A DNA stretch of 9,058 bases from assembly GCA_938039305.1 (NCBI GenBank), contig CALHUZ010000280.1, positions 1 through 9,058 of the forward strand, given 5' to 3'. The first letter of the stretch is position 1. Every line of letters begins with the position of its first letter. The stretch comes from an uncultured Saprospiraceae bacterium. GTDB lineage: Bacteria; Bacteroidota; Bacteroidia; Chitinophagales; Saprospiraceae. Under the pieces are notes generated by a model. That model was not told where the DNA came from. It saw only the letters and a list, made by a program, of their open reading frames with translations, and did no database searches. Shown piece after piece: positions 7,118-9,058 of this stretch. Both the position numbers and the translations under genes were made by a program.

Positions 7118-7788
7118 GAGTCGAATCGTTTTAGATATCCGCCATTGATTAGATAGACCATCAGTAATATAAAAAAAGTGATAGCGAATAATATCAAGGA
7201 GTACGTATTTGCCCCAGCGTAATTTAGAGATTCTACCTCATCATAGATGGCTATAGAAGCTACCCTTGTCTCACCAGGAATATTGCCACCGATCATCAAC
7301 ACAACTCCAAACTCTCCAATCGTATGGGCGAAAGCAAGCACAATCCCCGTAAGCAATGAAGACTTGATATTAGGCAAGGAAACTTTGAGTAGCGTCTCCA
7401 ACTTGGACTTACCTAAGACATATGAAGCCTCCTTAATAGTTTTCGGCAAATTAGAAAGTCCAGATTGTATCGGATGAACCATGAAGGGCAAACTATAAAT
7501 AACAGATGCTAAGACAAGCCCTTCAAATGAAAATATCAAACTGAGTCCAAGATTCTCATCAAGCCATTGGCCAAAAGAATTAGAAGGGCTAAACACAACT
7601 AATAAGTAAAAGCCTAAAACCGTCGGCGGCAAAACCAATGGCATAGACACCAAGGTTTCTATGATAGGCTTTAATTTAGATTTTGTATCGGCCAGCCAAT
7701 TGGCCAAAGGAATTGATATAACGAACAGAATGAGCGTAGTTACCACAGCCAGTTGAAAAGTCAATATAAGCGGAGACCAATCAATCAT
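7114..7788 (-). CDS. modB: Molybdate ABC transporter permease
   Basis: This 224-residue inner-membrane protein has five predicted membrane segments (about 8-30, 44-66, 83-104, 145-166 and 197-217), the usual size and topology of ModB. The segment SMPLVLPPTVLGFYLL (48-63) is typical of molybdate permeases. The EAA-loop contact with the ATPase is EASYVLGKSKLETLLKVSLP (120-139), followed by the characteristic AHTIGEFGVVLMIGGNIPGE (154-173) and the YDEVESLNYAGA segment. It transports molybdate (possibly tungstate) across the inner membrane. Its start codon shares one base with the stop of the preceding Mop gene (TGATG), and its end overlaps modC by 4 bases, so the three genes are a tightly coupled operon. 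Family assignment is strong; substrate is inferred from family and neighbours. Confidence 0.94.
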   Translation of the reverse strand: MIDWSPLILTFQLAVVTTLILFVISIPLANWLADTKSKLKPIIETLVSMPLVLPPTVLGFYLLVVFSPSNSFGQWLDENLGLSLIFSFEGLVLASVIYSLPFMVHPIQSGLSNLPKTIKEASYVLGKSKLETLLKVSLPNIKSSLLTGIVLAFAHTIGEFGVVLMIGGNIPGETRVASIAIYDEVESLNYAGANTYSLILFAITFFILLMVYLINGGYLKRFDS

Positions 7789-8213
7789 CAGGCACTTTCA
7801 GTTTTAGTAGTGATTGAAGAGAGCATCACTTCATTAGTTTTGATCATACCGGTCACTACATCTCCTTTTGAAAGTCTTAATTGCTCAACTGAAGCTGTTG
7901 TTATGATTGAAACAACAGGCCCTACATTTGTTATAATGCTTATCTTACTCAGTAAGTCTCCCTTCTCTATACTTCCTATTGTTCCTGTCAGCTTATTACG
8001 TAGACTGATGTTCTTATGATCTGCGCCTTTCCCAATGACCACCTCCGTCTCTTTAAAGATGACTTGAACAGCATGCCCTTTTTTTAGGTAATCACAACTC
8101 TCAGGTGTATCGATCACAATGGCAGAAAGCAAAGATGTGTCGATATCAACCCTGACAAGCGAAAGATGATCACTTGTTACAACCTCATTTATTATTCCAT
8201 GAAGGATATTCAT
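7788..8213 (-). CDS. Di-Mop (tandem TOBE) molybdate-binding protein, molbindin-like
   Basis: This is a 141-residue cytoplasmic protein made of two Mop/TOBE domains. The second (about 73-133) is canonical: NKLTGTIGSIEKGDLLSKISI, then VVSIITTASVEQLRLSKGDVVTGMIKTNEVML. The first (about 3-62) is more divergent but keeps the pattern (ILHGIINEVV, the LSAIV strand, LKKGHAVQVIFKETEVVIG). There is no N-terminal DNA-binding helix-turn-helix, so it is not a ModE-type repressor. Molbindins of this kind bind molybdate or tungstate in oligomers for storage or buffering; that role is taken from the family. It is the first gene of the mod operon, coupled to modB by a 1-base stop/start overlap. The ATG follows an AT-rich leader without a Shine-Dalgarno motif. 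Confidence 0.88.
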   Translation of the reverse strand: MNILHGIINEVVTSDHLSLVRVDIDTSLLSAIVIDTPESCDYLKKGHAVQVIFKETEVVIGKGADHKNISLRNKLTGTIGSIEKGDLLSKISIITNVGPVVSIITTASVEQLRLSKGDVVTGMIKTNEVMLSSITTKTESA

Positions 8214-8224
8214 CGCTGGTAAAA

Positions 8225-8237
8225 GTAAGGTAAATCA
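8225..8237 (-). promoter_or_regulatory. 13-bp leader element (copy 2), upstream of the mop-modBC operon
   Basis: This is identical to the element at 6150-6162 and is read TGATTTACCTTAC on the - strand, 11 bases before the ATG at 8213. An overlapping TACTTTTA (8220-8227) also partly fits the Bacteroidota -7 box, but it would leave almost no leader, and no -33 TTG is visible. It lies in the 76-base gap to the upstream dehydrogenase gene, so the mod operon could have its own promoter here. Function is speculative. Confidence 0.25.
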
Positions 8238-8289
8238 GAGTTGATGAGTGATCCTTGGCTACTTAATGTACTGGACTCTTTTGACAGAA

Positions 8290-9058
8290 CTACCAGGCCA
8301 CCATAGCGTCCTTGAACAAGTGTTCTAAATCGTCTGCATCAGCAGGTCTTGGAGAAAGCTTAGTTACCCGATGCTGAGGCAATGTCCCAGCGACCAATGC
8401 AGGAATATCTTCTTCTGTATAACCTACAGCTTTGAGCCCATTAGGAACGTCGAGCTGCTGCATAAGTTTTACGATTTGAGCCGATAAGAGTGGGCCCGCT
8501 TCGTGTTTTATATCATTTACGGAAGTGATGTCAGCTCCCATCATACCCGCTACCTTCAGATGACGTTCAGGGCAAGCTTCACCTGTAAATCTAAACACAG
8601 CTGGAGCATTGAGTATCACCGACATCCCATGGGGAATAATGGCGTGATCAAGCCCTAAACCCTCTGGCTGATAGCCCCGGACCATACCAGACACTGGATA
8701 AGACATGCCATGACAAAGATGAACTCCAGCATTGCCAAAACCCATCCCGGCCATGCTTGAGGCTAAAATCATATTGAATCTTGCATCAGCGTTCTGGGGA
8801 TTTCGATAAGCTTCTACGATATTTTGATAAGTGAGTTCGATCGCCTTTAGAGACCATATATCACTGATCGGATTGTTTCCTTGATAGGCAGGTCTATTGA
8901 TAGGCCTCAGCGGTCGTGGTCTCTCGGTGAAGGATATTGCAGTATATGATTCTATCGCATGGCATAAGACATCCAAACCCGATGCGGCTGCTATGACAGG
9001 AGGCATCGATATCGTATTGTCTGGATCAACTAAGCCAAGTGTCGGTTTCAAAAATCTA
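8290..9058 (-). CDS. Iron-dependent alcohol dehydrogenase, hydroxyacid-oxoacid transhydrogenase-like (ADHFE1/HOT), 5' partial
   Basis: The frame stays open to the right edge, so the N-terminal part (roughly 200 residues, with the nucleotide-binding region) is missing. The visible 255 residues match the C-terminal half of the type III iron alcohol dehydrogenase family. Counting from the codon at 9051, the iron ligands are Asp27 and His31 (GLDVLCHAIESY), His114 (HLCHGMSYPVSG) and His141 (IIPHGMSV). The stretches INRPAYQGNNPISDIW, FGNAGVHLCHGMSYP, PERHLKVA and GTLPQHRVTKLSPRP closely resemble human ADHFE1. That enzyme couples oxidation of 4-hydroxybutyrate to succinate semialdehyde with reduction of 2-oxoglutarate. 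The Tyr in place of the second active-site His (HGMSYP) is shared with ADHFE1. The exact substrate in this organism is inferred. The stop is 76 bases before the mop gene, same strand, so read-through into the mod operon is possible. Confidence 0.92.
   Translation of the reverse strand, partial: RFLKPTLGLVDPDNTISMPPVIAAASGLDVLCHAIESYTAISFTERPRPLRPINRPAYQGNNPISDIWSLKAIELTYQNIVEAYRNPQNADARFNMILASSMAGMGFGNAGVHLCHGMSYPVSGMVRGYQPEGLGLDHAIIPHGMSVILNAPAVFRFTGEACPERHLKVAGMMGADITSVNDIKHEAGPLLSAQIVKLMQQLDVPNGLKAVGYTEEDIPALVAGTLPQHRVTKLSPRPADADDLEHLFKDAMVAW

Noticed and set aside
7788..8213. ModE-type molybdate-responsive repressor
   Set aside because: Both halves are Mop/TOBE domains; there is no N-terminal winged-helix region.
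9049..9051. TTG as an alternative start of the dehydrogenase
   Set aside because: The frame continues to the window edge and the sequence begins in the middle of a conserved region of the family, so it is an internal Leu codon.

Overview
This 9.06 kb window looks like a piece of a Bacteroidota chromosome, probably from a marine or otherwise free-living member. No finer placement is attempted. The reasons are a moderately AT-rich composition, A/T-rich start-codon leaders with no Shine-Dalgarno motif in front of any gene, two Bacteroidota-style lipoprotein signals, and protein types common in that phylum (a large Asp-box/BNR repeat protein and an S1 sulfatase lipoprotein). No phage, transposon, CRISPR, tRNA or rRNA is visible.

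Layout. (1) From the left edge to 3063 on the + strand lies the 3' part (1,020 codons) of a large extracellular-type Asp-box repeat protein. Its stop codon sits inside a perfect 22-bp hairpin that looks like a terminator usable in both directions. (2) Bases 3108-3257 are a short non-coding spacer with GAAG/CTTC-rich short inverted repeats. (3) From 6134 down to 3258, on the - strand, three tightly spaced genes form a likely operon. In transcription order they are a lipoprotein with a DinB/YfiT-like four-helix fold, an exported-looking protein built of two lipocalin-like repeats, and a sulfatase lipoprotein of the arylsulfatase A type. All three products are predicted to leave the cytoplasm. 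(4) From 8213 down to 6239, on the - strand, is a compact molybdate operon: a di-Mop/TOBE molybdate-binding protein, the ModB permease and the ModC ATPase. Its genes overlap by 1 and 4 bases. No modA gene for the periplasmic molybdate-binding protein is in the window. (5) From the right edge to 8290, on the - strand, is the C-terminal part of an iron-dependent alcohol dehydrogenase that closely matches hydroxyacid-oxoacid transhydrogenase (ADHFE1/HOT).

How they work together. ModB and ModC form the membrane and motor parts of a molybdate importer, and the Mop protein is expected to store or buffer molybdate in the cytoplasm. The sulfatase operon suggests desulfation of an organic sulfate ester at the cell envelope, but its substrate cannot be read from the sequence. 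No strongly novel system is evident. The items most worth a second look are the DinB-like lipoprotein / duplicated lipocalin-like protein / sulfatase trio, the modA-less mod operon, and a 13-bp sequence shared by the leaders of the two - strand operons.
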